A stretch of 64,000 nucleotides of DNA, from positions 71,544,824 to 71,608,823 of the forward strand of contig OZ038485.1 of NCBI GenBank assembly GCA_964036315.1, written 5' to 3'. The notes beneath the pieces were generated by a model. That model ran no database searches and was not told the DNA's origin. It saw only the letters and a list, made by a program, of their open reading frames with translations. Of this stretch, positions 24,001 through 35,900 are shown in pieces (the first letter of the stretch is position 1; every line of letters begins with the position of its first letter). Source of the DNA: Acanthosepion esculentum (lineage: Eukaryota > Mollusca > Cephalopoda > Sepiida > Sepiidae). The translations under genes were made by a program, and so were the position numbers.

Positions 24001-25500
24001 GTAAATCAAGTTTTCAAACAACCGTGTTTAATGTTGAAAAAGAGGCCAAAACAGCTTGCTTTTACACCTAAAATTCAATATTTTTCAAAACTTTGTAAAA
24101 CTTAAAATTTGCAATATAACTTTGTGAAAACTGTTGAAACTTGTTGAAATCAATACTTTTCGATCGATAACATATCGATTTTCAAAAATTTTATTGGTTT
24201 TCTAAAGATTTCAATAAGTAAATCAATTTTTCAAACAACCGTGTTTAACGTTGAAAAACAAGCCAAAACAGCTTGCTTTTACACCTAAAATTCAATATTT
24301 TTCAAAACATTGTAAAACTTAAAATTTTCAATATAACTTTGTTAAAACTGTTGAAACATGCTGAAATCAATACTTGTCGATCGATAACATATCGATTTTC
24401 AATAATTTTATTGGTTTTCTAAAGATTTCAATAAGTAAATCAATTTTTCAAACAACCGTGTTTAACGTTGAAAAAGAAGCCAAAACATCTTGCTTTTACA
24501 CCTAAAATTCAATATTTTTCAAAACTTTGTAAAACTTAAAATTTGCAATATAACTTTGTGAAAACTGTTGAAACATGCTGAAATCAATACTTTTCGATCG
24601 ATAACATATCGACTTTCAATAATTTTATTGGTTTTCTAAAGATTTCAATAAGTAAATCAATTTTTCATACAGTTTAACGTTGAAAAAGAAGGCAAAACAG
24701 CTTGCTTTTACACCTAAAATTCAATATTTTTCAAAACTTTGTAAAACTTAAAATTTGCAATATACCTTTGTGAAAACTGTTGAAACTTGTTGGAATAAAT
24801 ACTTTTCGATCGATAACATATCGATTTTCAATAATTTTATTGGTTTTCTAAAGATTTCAATAAGTAAATCAATTTTTCAAACAACCGTGTTTAACGTTGA
24901 AAAACAAGCCAAAACAGCTTGCTTTTACACCTAAAATTCAATATTTTTCAAAACTTTGTAAAACTTAAAATTTGCAATATAACTTTGTGAAAACTGTTGA
25001 AACATGCTGAAATCAATACTTTTCGATCGATAACATATCGATTTTCAATAATTTTATTGGTTTTCTAAAGATTTCAATAAGTAAATCAATTTTTCAAACA
25101 ACCGTGTTTAACGTTGAAAAAGTAGCCTAAACAGCTTGCTTTTACACCTAAAATTCAATATTTTTCAAAACTTTGTAAAACTTAAAATTTGCAATATAAC
25201 TTTGTGAAAACTGTTGAAACTTGTTGAAATCAATACTTTTCGATCGATAACATATCGATTTTCAAAAATTTTATTGGTTTTCTAAAGATTTCAATAAGTA
25301 AATCAATTTTTCAAACAACCGTGTTTAACGTTGAAAAACAAGCCAAAACAGCTTGCTTTTACACCTAAAATTCAATATTTTTCAAAACTTTGTAAAACTT
25401 AAAATTTGCAATATAACTTTGTGAAAACTGTTGAAACATGCTGAAATCAATACTTTTCGATCGATAACATATCGATTTTCAATAATTTTATTGGTTTTCT
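24000..25500 (+). repeat. Mosaic monomers, part shared with 34.4-35.8 kb
   Basis: CTTGTCGATCG at 24373 pairs with 34439 (10066 bp). GAAGGCAAAAC at 24691 and ATATACCTTTG at 24761 pair with 35620 and 35690 (10929 bp). The change of offset within 400 bp marks a junction, or loss of about four monomers between the markers in one copy. The rest is ordinary monomers, with AAAGTAGCC at about 25121 as a private change. Confidence 0.72.
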
Positions 25501-26190
25501 AAAGATTTCAATAAGTAAGTCAATTTTTCATACAGTTTAACGTTGAAAAAGAAGCCAAAACAGCTTGCTTTTACACCTAAAATTCAATATTTTTCAAAAC
25601 TTTGTACAACTTAAAATTTGCAATATAAGTTTGTGAAAACTGTTGAAACTTGTTGAAATCAATACTTTTCGATCGATAACATATCGATTTTCAATAATTT
25701 TATTGGTTTTCTAAAGATTTCAATAAGTCAATTTTTCAAACAACCGTGTTTAACGTTGAAAAACAAGCCTAAACAGCTTGCTTTTACACCTAAAATTCAA
25801 TATTTTTCAAAACTTTGTAAAACTTAAAATTTGCAATATAACTTTGTGAAAACTGTTGAAACTTGTTGAAATCAATACTTTTCGATCGATAACATATCGA
25901 TTTTCAATAATTTTATTGGTTTTCTAAAGATTTCAATAAGTAAATCAATTTTTCAAACAACCGTGTTTAACGTTGAAAAACAAGCCAAAACAGCTTGCTT
26001 TTACACCTAAAATTCAATATTTTTCAAAACTTTGTAAAACTTAAAATTTGCAATATAACTTTGTGAAAACTGTTGAAACTTGTTGAAATCAATACTTTTC
26101 GATCGATAACATATCGATTTTCAATAATTTTATTGGTTTTCTAAAGATTTCAATAAGTAAATCAATTTTTCAAACAACCGTGTTTAACGT
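25500..26190 (+). repeat. Copy of 18.2-18.9 kb and start of an 859-bp tandem repeat
   Basis: TTTGTACAAC at 25601 lies 859 bp before another at 26460 (4 monomers, with type B and 4-bp-shortened units accounting for the loss from 868 bp). AATAAGTCAATTTTTC and AAGCCTAAACAG follow in both. The segment also pairs with 18.2-18.9 kb at 7310 bp. Confidence 0.78.
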
Positions 26191-29170
26191 TGAAAAAGAA
26201 GCCAAAACAGCTTGCTTTTACACCTAAAATTCAATATTTTTCAAAACTTTGTAAAACTTAAAATTTGCAATATAACTTTGTGAAAACTGTTGAAACTTGT
26301 TGAAATCAATACTTTTCGATTGATAACATATCGATTTTCAATAATTTTATTGGTTTTCTAAAGATTTCAATAAGTAAGTCAATTTTTCATACAGTTTAAC
26401 GTTGAAAAAGAAGCCAAAACAGCTTGCTTTTACACCTAAAATTCAATATTTTTCAAAACTTTGTACAACTTAAAATTTGCAATATAACTTTGTGAAAACT
26501 GTTGAAACTTGTTGAAATCAATACTTTTCGATCGATAACATATCGATTTTCAATAATTTTATTGGTTTTCTAAAGATTTCAATAAGTCAATTTTTCAAAC
26601 AACCGTGTTTAACGTTGAAAAACAAGCCTAAACAGCTTGCTTTTACACCTAAAATTCAATATTTTTCAAAACTTTGTAAAACTTAAAATTTGCAATATAA
26701 CTTTGTGAAAACTGTTGAAACTTGTTGAAATCAATACTTTTCGATCGATAACATATCGATTTTCAATAATTTTATTGGTTTTCTAAAGATTTCAATAAGT
26801 AAATCAATTTTTAAACAACCGTGTTTAACGTTGAAAAAGAAGCCAAAACAGCTTGCTTTTACACCTAAAATTCAATATTTTTCAAAACTTTGTAAAACTT
26901 AAAATTTGCAATATAACTTTGTGAAAACTGTTGAAACTTGTTGAAATCAATACTTTTCGATTGATAACATATCGATTTTCAATAATTTTATTTGTTTTCT
27001 AAAGATTTCAATAAGTAAGTCAATTTTTCATACAGTTTAACGTTGAAAAAGAAGCCAAAACAGCTTGCTTTTACACCTAAAATTCAATATTTTTCAAAAC
27101 CTTGTAAAACTTAAAATTTGCAATATAACTTTGTGAAAACTGTTGAAACTTGTTGAAATCAATACTTTTCGATCGATAACATATCGATTTTCAATAATTT
27201 TATTGGTTTTCTAAAGATTTCACTAAGTCAATTTTTCAAACAACCGTGTTTAACGTTGAAAAAGAAGACAAAACAGCTTGCTTTTACACCTAAAATTCAA
27301 TATTTTTCAAAACTTTGTAAAACTTAAAATATGCAATATAACTTTGTGAAAACTGTTGAAACTTTTTGAAATCAATACTTTTCGATCGATAACATATCGA
27401 TTTTCATTAATTTTATTGGTTTTCTAAAGATTTCAATAAGTAAATCAATTTTTCATACAGTTTAACGTTGAAAAACAAGCCAAAACAGCTTGCTTTTACA
27501 CCTAAAATTCAATAATTTTTCAAAACTTTGTAAAACTTAAAATTTGCAATATAACTTTGTGAAAACTGTTGAAACATGCTGAAATCAATACTTTTCGATC
27601 GATAACATATCGATTTTCAATAATTTTATTGGTTTTCTAAAGATTTCAATAAGTAAATCAATTTTTCAAACAACCGTGTTTAACGTTGAAAAAGAAGCCA
27701 AAACAGCTTGCTTTTACACCTAAAATTCAATATTTTTCAAAACTTTGTAAAACTTAAAATTTGCAATATAACTTTGTGAAAACTGTTGAAACATGCTGAA
27801 ATCAATACTTTTCGATCGATAACATCGATTTTCAATAATTTTATTGGTTTTCTAAAGATTTCAATAAGTAAATCAATTTTTCAAACAACCGTGTTTAACG
27901 TTGAAAAAGAATCCAAAACAGCTTGCTTTTACACCTAAAATTCAATATTTTTCAAAACTTTGTAAAACTTAAAATTTGCAATATAACTTTGTGAAAACTG
28001 TTGAAACATGCTGAAATCAATACTTTTCGATCGATAACATATCGATTTTCAATAATTTTATTGGTTTTCTAAAGATTTCCATAAGTAAATCAATTTTTCA
28101 TACAGTTTAACGTTGAAAAAGAAGCCAAAACAGCTTGCTTTTACACCTAAAATTCAATAATTTTTCAAAACTTTGTAAAACTTAAAATTTGCAATATAAC
28201 TTTGTGAAAACTGTTGAAACATGCTCAAATCAATACTTTTCGATCGATAACATATCGATTTTCAATAATTTTATTGGTTTTCTAAAGATTTCAATAAGTA
28301 AATCAATTTTTCATACAGTGTAACGTTGAAAAAGAAGCCAAAACAGCTTGCTTTTACACCTAAAATTCAATAATTTTTCAAAACTTTGTAAAACTTAAAA
28401 TTTGCAATATAACTTTGTGAAAACTTTTGAAACATGCTGAAATCAATACTTTTCGATCGATAACATATCGATTTTCAATAATTTTATTGGTTTTATAAAG
28501 ATTTCAATAAGTTAATCAATTTTTCATACAGTTTAACGTTGAAAAAGAAGCCAAAACAGCTTGCTTTTACACCTAAAATTCAATAATTTTTCAAAACTTT
28601 GTAAAACTTAAAATTTGCAATATAACTTTGTGAAAACTGTTGAAACATGCTCAAATCAATACTGTTCGATCGATAACATATCGATTTTCAATAATTTTAT
28701 TGGTTTTCTAAAGATTTCAATAAGTAAATCAATTTTTCATACAGTTTAACGTTGAAAAAGAAGCCAAAACAGCTTGCTTTTACACCTAAAATTCAATAAT
28801 TTTTCAAAACTTTGTAAAACTTAAAATTTGCAATATAACTTTGTGAAAACTTTTGAAACATGCTGAAATCAATACTTTTCGATCGATAACATATCGATTT
28901 TCAATAATTTTATTGGTTTTCTAAAGATTTCAATAAGTAAATCAATTTTTCATACAGTTTAACGTTGAAAAAGAAGCCAAAACAGCTTGCTTTTACACCT
29001 AAAATTCAATAATTTTTCAAAACTTTGTAAAACTTAAAATTTGCAATATAACTTTGTGAAAACTGTTGAAACATGCTCAAATCAATACTTTTCGATCGAT
29101 AACATATCGATTTTCAATAATTTTATTGGTTTTCTAAAGATTTCAATAAGTAAATCAATTTTTCATACAG
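26190..29170 (+). repeat. Segment duplicated at 29.4-33.4 kb (offsets 3205 and 4276 bp)
   Basis: In the left part the offset to the copy is 3205 bp: TTTGTACAAC 26460/29665, the one-base-shortened CAATTTTTAAACAACC (A after the T run at 26813/30018), CACTAAGTCA 27221/30426. In the right part it is 4276 bp: TTTTATAAAG 28491/32767, ACTGTTCGAT 28661/32937. The difference, 1071 bp, equals a five-monomer duplication present only in the downstream copy. This is a direct record of array expansion after block duplication. Confidence 0.88.
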
Positions 29171-29180
29171 TTTAACGTTG
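28110..29180 (+). repeat. Second copy of the 426-bp dimer block
   Basis: The same alternation of ATGCTCAAATC and TTTTGAAACATGCTGAAATC as at 20.8 kb, with landmarks at 28221 and near 28647 and 29073. This copy and the third share TTTTATAAAG (28491, 32767) and AATAAGTTAATC, absent from the first copy, so copies two and three are each other's closest relatives. Confidence 0.83.
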
Positions 29181-29839
29181 AAAAAGAAGCCAAAACAGCT
29201 TGCTTTTACACCTAAAATTCAATATTTTTCAAAACTTTGTAAAACTTAAAATTTGCAATATAACTTTGTGAAAACTGTTGAAACTTGTTGAAATCAATAC
29301 TTTTCGATCGATAACATATCGATTTTCAATAATTTTATTGGTTTTCTAAAGATTTCAATAAGTAAATCAATTTTTCATACAACCGTGTTTAACGTTGAAA
29401 AACAAGCCAAAACAGCTTGCTTTTACACCTAAAATTCAATATTTTTCAAAACTTTGTAAAACTTAAAATTTGCAATATAACTTTGTGAAAACTGTTGAAA
29501 CTTGTTGAAATCAATACTTTTCGATTGATAACATATCGATTTTCAATAATTTTATTGGTTTTCTAAAGATTTCAATAAGTAAGTCAATTTTTCATACAGT
29601 TTAACGTTGAAAAAGAAGCCAAAACAGCTTGCTTTTACACCTAAAATTCAATATTTTTCAAAACTTTGTACAACTTAAAATTTGCAATATAACTTTGTGA
29701 AAACTGTTGAAACTTGTTGAAATCAATACTTTTCGATCGATAACATATCGATTTTCAATAATTTTATTGGTTTTCTAAAGATTTCAATAAGTCAATTTTT
29801 CAAACAACCGTGTTTAACGTTGAAAAACAAGCCTAAACA

Positions 29840-32061
29840 GCTTGCTTTTACACCTAAAATTCAATATTTTTCAAAACTTTGTAAAACTTAAAATTTGCAA
29901 TATAACTTTGTGAAAACTGTTGAAACTTGTTGAAATCAATACTTTTCGATCGATAACATATCGATTTTCAATAATTTTATTGGTTTTCTAAAGATTTCAA
30001 TAAGTAAATCAATTTTTAAACAACCGTGTTTAACGTTGAAAAAGAAGCCAAAACAGCTTGCTTTTACACCTAAAATTCAATATTTTTCAAAACTTTGTAA
30101 AACTTAAAATTTGCAATATAACTTTGTGAAAACTGTTGAAACTTGTTGAAATCAATACTTTTCGATTGATAACATATCGATTTTCAATAATTTTATTTGT
30201 TTTCTAAAGATTTCAATAAGTAAGTCAATTTTTCATACAGTTTAACGTTGAAAAAGAAGCCAAAACAGCTTGCTTTTACACCTAAAATTCAATATTTTTC
30301 AAAACCTTGTAAAACTTAAAATTTGCAATATAACTTTGTGAAAACTGTTGAAACTTGTTGAAATCAATACTTTTCGATCGATAACATATCGATTTTCAAT
30401 AATTTTATTGGTTTTCTAAAGATTTCACTAAGTCAATTTTTCAAACAACCGTGTTTAACGTTGAAAAAGAAGACAAAACAGCTTGCTTTTACACCTAAAA
30501 TTCAATATTTTTCAAAACTTTGTAAAACTTAAAATATGCAATATAACTTTGTGAAAACTGTTGAAACTTTTTGAAATCAATACTTTTCGATCGATAACAT
30601 ATCGATTTTCATTAATTTTATTGGTTTTCTAAAGATTTCAATAAGTAAATCAATTTTTCATACAGTTTAACGTTGAAAAACAAGCCAAAACAGCTTGCTT
30701 TTACACCTAAAATTCAATAATTTTTCAAAACTTTGTAAAACTTAAAATTTGCAATATAACTTTGTGAAAACTGTTGAAACATGCTGAAATCAATACTTTT
30801 CGATCGATAACATATCGATTTTCAATAATTTTATTGGTTTTCTAAAGATTTCAATAAGTAAATCAATTTTTCAAACAACCGTGTTTAACGTTGAAAAAGA
30901 AGCCAAAACAGCTTGCTTTTACACCTAAAATTCAATATTTTTCAAAACTTTGTAAAACTTAAAATTTGCAATATAACTTTGTGAAAACTGTTGAAACTTG
31001 TTGAAATCAATACTTTTCGATCGATAACATATCGATTTTCAATAATTTTATTGGTTTTCTAAAGATTTCAATAAGTAAATCAATTTTTAAACAACCGTGT
31101 TTAACGTTGAAAAAGAAGCCAAAACAGCTTGCTTTTACACCTAAAATTCAATATTTTTCAAAACTTTGTAAAACTTAAAATTTGCAATATAACTTTGTGA
31201 AAACTGTTGAAACTTGTTGAAATCAATACTTTTCGATTGATAACATATCGATTTTCAATAATTTTATTTGTTTTCTAAAGATTTCAATAAGTAAGTCAAT
31301 TTTTCATACAGTTTAACGTTGAAAAAGAAGCCAAAACAGCTTGCTTTTACACCTAAAATTCAATATTTTTCAAAACCTTGTAAAACTTAAAATTTGCAAT
31401 ATAACTTTGTGAAAACTGTTGAAACTTGTTGAAATCAATACTTTTCGATCGATAACATATCGATTTTCAATAATTTTATTGGTTTTCTAAAGATTTCACT
31501 AAGTCAATTTTTCAAACAACCGTGTTTAACGTTGAAAAAGAAGACAAAACAGCTTGCTTTTACACCTAAAATTCAATATTTTTCAAAACTTTGTAAAACT
31601 TAAAATATGCAATATAACTTTGTGAAAACTGTTGAAACTTTTTGAAATCAATACTTTTCGATCGATAACATATCGATTTTCATTAATTTTATTGGTTTTC
31701 TAAAGATTTCAATAAGTAAATCAATTTTTCATACAGTTTAACGTTGAAAAACAAGCCAAAACAGCTTGCTTTTACACCTAAAATTCAATAATTTTTCAAA
31801 ACTTTGTAAAACTTAAAATTTGCAATATAACTTTGTGAAAACTGTTGAAACATGCTGAAATCAATACTTTTCGATCGATAACATATCGATTTTCAATAAT
31901 TTTATTGGTTTTCTAAAGATTTCAATAAGTAAATCAATTTTTCAAACAACCGTGTTTAACGTTGAAAAAGAAGCCAAAACAGCTTGCTTTTACACCTAAA
32001 ATTCAATATTTTTCAAAACTTTGTAAAACTTAAAATTTGCAATATAACTTTGTGAAAACTG
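29840..32061 (+). repeat. Tandem 1071-bp (5-monomer) duplication
   Basis: CAATTTTTAAACAACC (A at 30018 and 31089), CACTAAGTCA (30426 and 31497), CATTAATTTTATTGG and AAAATATGCAATATAAC all recur 1071 bp apart. The two copies appear almost identical by eye, making this one of the youngest events in the window. It explains the 4276-minus-3205 difference between the left and right parts of the surrounding duplication. Confidence 0.87.
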
Positions 32062-32385
32062 TTGAAACATGCTGAAATCAATACTTTTCGATCGATAACA
32101 TCGATTTTCAATAATTTTATTGGTTTTCTAAAGATTTCAATAAGTAAATCAATTTTTCAAACAACCGTGTTTAACGTTGAAAAAGAATCCAAAACAGCTT
32201 GCTTTTACACCTAAAATTCAATATTTTTCAAAACTTTGTAAAACTTAAAATTTGCAATATAACTTTGTGAAAACTGTTGAAACATGCTGAAATCAATACT
32301 TTTCGATCGATAACATATCGATTTTCAATAATTTTATTGGTTTTCTAAAGATTTCCATAAGTAAATCAATTTTTCATACAGTTTA

Positions 32386-33446
32386 ACGTTGAAAAAGAAG
32401 CCAAAACAGCTTGCTTTTACACCTAAAATTCAATAATTTTTCAAAACTTTGTAAAACTTAAAATTTGCAATATAACTTTGTGAAAACTGTTGAAACATGC
32501 TCAAATCAATACTTTTCGATCGATAACATATCGATTTTCAATAATTTTATTGGTTTTCTAAAGATTTCAATAAGTAAATCAATTTTTCATACAGTGTAAC
32601 GTTGAAAAAGAAGCCAAAACAGCTTGCTTTTACACCTAAAATTCAATAATTTTTCAAAACTTTGTAAAACTTAAAATTTGCAATATAACTTTGTGAAAAC
32701 TTTTGAAACATGCTGAAATCAATACTTTTCGATCGATAACATATCGATTTTCAATAATTTTATTGGTTTTATAAAGATTTCAATAAGTTAATCAATTTTT
32801 CATACAGTTTAACGTTGAAAAAGAAGCCAAAACAGCTTGCTTTTACACCTAAAATTCAATAATTTTTCAAAACTTTGTAAAACTTAAAATTTGCAATATA
32901 ACTTTGTGAAAACTGTTGAAACATGCTCAAATCAATACTGTTCGATCGATAACATATCGATTTTCAATAATTTTATTGGTTTTCTAAAGATTTCAATAAG
33001 TAAATCAATTTTTCATACAGTTTAACGTTGAAAAAGAAGCCAAAACAGCTTGCTTTTACACCTAAAATTCAATAATTTTTCAAAACTTTGTAAAACTTAA
33101 AATTTGCAATATAACTTTGTGAAAACTTTTGAAACATGCTGAAATCAATACTTTTCGATCGATAACATATCGATTTTCAATAATTTTATTGGTTTTCTAA
33201 AGATTTCAATAAGTAAATCAATTTTTCATACAGTTTAACGTTGAAAAAGAAGCCAAAACAGCTTGCTTTTACACCTAAAATTCAATAATTTTTCAAAACT
33301 TTGTAAAACTTAAAATTTGCAATATAACTTTGTGAAAACTGTTGAAACATGCTCAAATCAATACTTTTCGATCGATAACATATCGATTTTCAATAATTTT
33401 ATTGGTTTTCTAAAGATTTCAATAAGTAAATCAATTTTTCATACAG
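32386..33446 (+). repeat. Third copy of the 426-bp dimer block
   Basis: ACTGTTCGAT lies at 32937, exactly 4276 bp after 28661, with the TTTTATAAAG marker at 32767. The block ends near 33446, where AAAAACAAGCC begins a different segment related to 23.6 kb. Confidence 0.83.
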
Positions 33447-35900
33447 TTTAACGTTGAAAAACAAGCCAAAACAGCTTGCTTTTACACCTAAAATTCAATA
33501 TTTTTCAAAACATTGTAAAACTTAAAATTTGCAATATAACTTTGTGAAAACTGTTGAATCTTGTTGAAATCAATACTTTTCGATCGATAACATATCGATT
33601 TTCAAATATTTTATTGGTTTTCTAAAGATTTCAATAAGTAAATCAATTTTTCAAACAACCGTGTTTAACGTTGAAAAAGAAGCCAAAACAGCTTGCTTTT
33701 ACACCTAAAATTCAATATTTTTCAAAACTTTGTAAAACTTAAAATTTGCAATATAACTTTGTGAAAATTGTTGAAACATGCTGAAATCAATACTTTTCGA
33801 TCGATAACATATAGATTTTCAATAATTTTATTGGTTTTCTAAAGATTTCATTAAGTAAATCAATTTTTCATACAGTTTAACGTTGAAAAAGAAGCCAAAA
33901 CAGCTTGCTTTTACACCTAAAATTCAATATTTTTCAAAACATTGTAAAACTTAAAATTTGCAATATAACTTTGTGAAAACTGTTGAATCTTGTTGAAATC
34001 AATACTTTTCGATCGATAACATATCGATTTTCAAAAATTTTATTGGTTTTCTAAAGATTTCAATAAGTAAATCAATTTTTCAAACAACCGTGTTTAACGT
34101 TGAAAAACAAGCCAAAACAGCTTGCTTTTACACCTAAAATTCAATATTTTTCAAAACTTTGTAAAACTTAAAATTTGCTATATAACTTTGTGAAAACTGT
34201 TGAAACTTGGTGAAATCAATAGTTTTCGATCGATAACATATCGATTTTCAATAATTTTATTGGTTTTCTAAAGATTTCAATAAGTAAATCAATTTTTCAA
34301 ACAACCGTGTTTAACGTTGAAAAACAAGCCAAAACAGCTTGCTTTTACACCTAAAATTCAATATTTTTCAAAACATTGTAAAACTTAAAATTTTCAATAT
34401 AACTTTGTGAAAACTGTTGAAACATGCTGAAATCAATACTTGTCGATCGATAACATATCGATTTTCAATAATTTTATTGGTTTTCTAAAGATTTCAATAA
34501 GTAAATCAATTTTTCAAACAACCGTGTTTAACGTTGAAAAAGAAGCCAAAACATCTTGCTTTTACACCTAAAATTCAATATTTTTCAAAACTTTGTAAAA
34601 CTTAAAATTTGCAATATAACTTTGTGAAAACTGTTGAAACATGCTGAAATCAATACTTTTCGATCGATAACATATCGACTTTCAATAATTTTATTGGTTT
34701 TCTAAAGATTTCAATAAGTAAATCAATTTTTCATACAGTTTAACGTTGAAAAAGAAGCCAATACAGCTTGCTTTTACACCTAAAATTCAATATTTTTCAA
34801 AACATTGTAAAACTTAAAATTTTCAATATAACTTTGTGAAAACTGTTGAAACTCGTTGAAATCAATACTTTTCGATCGATAACATATCGATTTTCAATAA
34901 TTTTATTGGTTTTCTAAAGATTTCAATAAGTAAATCAATTTTTCAAACAACCGTGTTTAACGTTGAAAAAGAAGCCAAAACAGCTTGCTTTTACACCTAA
35001 AATTCAATATTTTTCAAAACTTTGTAAAACTTAAAATTTGCAATATAACTGTGTGAAAACTGTTGAAACTTGTTGAAATCAATACTTTTCGATCGATAAC
35101 ATATCGATTTTCAATAATTTTATTGGTTTTCTAAAGATTTCAATAAGTAAATCTATTTTTCAAACAACCGTGTTTAACGTTGAAAAAGAAGCCAAAACAG
35201 CTTGCTTTTACACCTAAAATTCAATATTTTTCAAAACATTGTAAAACTTAAAATTTGAAATATAACTTTGTGAAAACTGTTGAAACATGCTGAAATCAAT
35301 ACTTTTCGATCGATAACATATCGATTTTCAATAATTTTATTGGTTTTCTAAAGATTTCAATAAGTAAATCAATTTTTCAAACAACCGTGTTTAACGTTGA
35401 AAAACAAGCCAAAACAGCTTGCTTTTACACCTAAAATTCAATATTTTTCAAAACTTTGTAAAACTTAAAATTTGCAATATAACTTTGTGAAAACTGTTGA
35501 AACATGCTGAAATCAATACTTTTCGATCGATAACATATCGATTTTCAATAATTTTATTGGTTTTCTAAAGATTTCAATAAGTAAATCAATTTTTCATACA
35601 GTTTAACGTTGAAAAAGAAGGCAAAACAGCTTGCTTTTACACCTAAAATTCAATATTTTTCAAAACTTTGTAAAACTTAAAATTTGCAATATACCTTTGT
35701 GAAAACTGTTGAAACTTGTTGAAATCAATACTTTTCGATCGATAACATATCGATTTTCAATAATTTTATTGGTTTTCTAAAGATTTCAATAAGTAAATCA
35801 ATTTTTCAAACAACCGTGTTTAACGTTGAAAAACAAGCCAAAACAGCTTGCTTTTACACCTAAAATTCAATATTTTTCAAAACTTTGTAAAACTTAAAAT
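33446..35900 (+). repeat. Downstream partner of the 21.9-24.9 kb segments
   Basis: Markers AATCTTGTTG (33557, 33986), ACATATAGATTTTC (33811), CTTGTCGATCG (34439), AGCCAATACAG (34756), AGTAAATCTATTT (35146) and ATATACCTTTG (35690) appear in the same order as upstream. They stand at three different offsets (9854, 12005 and 10929 bp), so the segment was copied and then rearranged by gain or loss of whole monomers. Confidence 0.78.

Noticed and set aside
20810..33446. Mobile element explaining the repeated 1-4 kb blocks
   Set aside because: The blocks consist only of satellite monomers in phase with the array. No terminal inverted repeats, target-site duplications or coding sequence are visible at the junctions, so unequal exchange is the simpler explanation.
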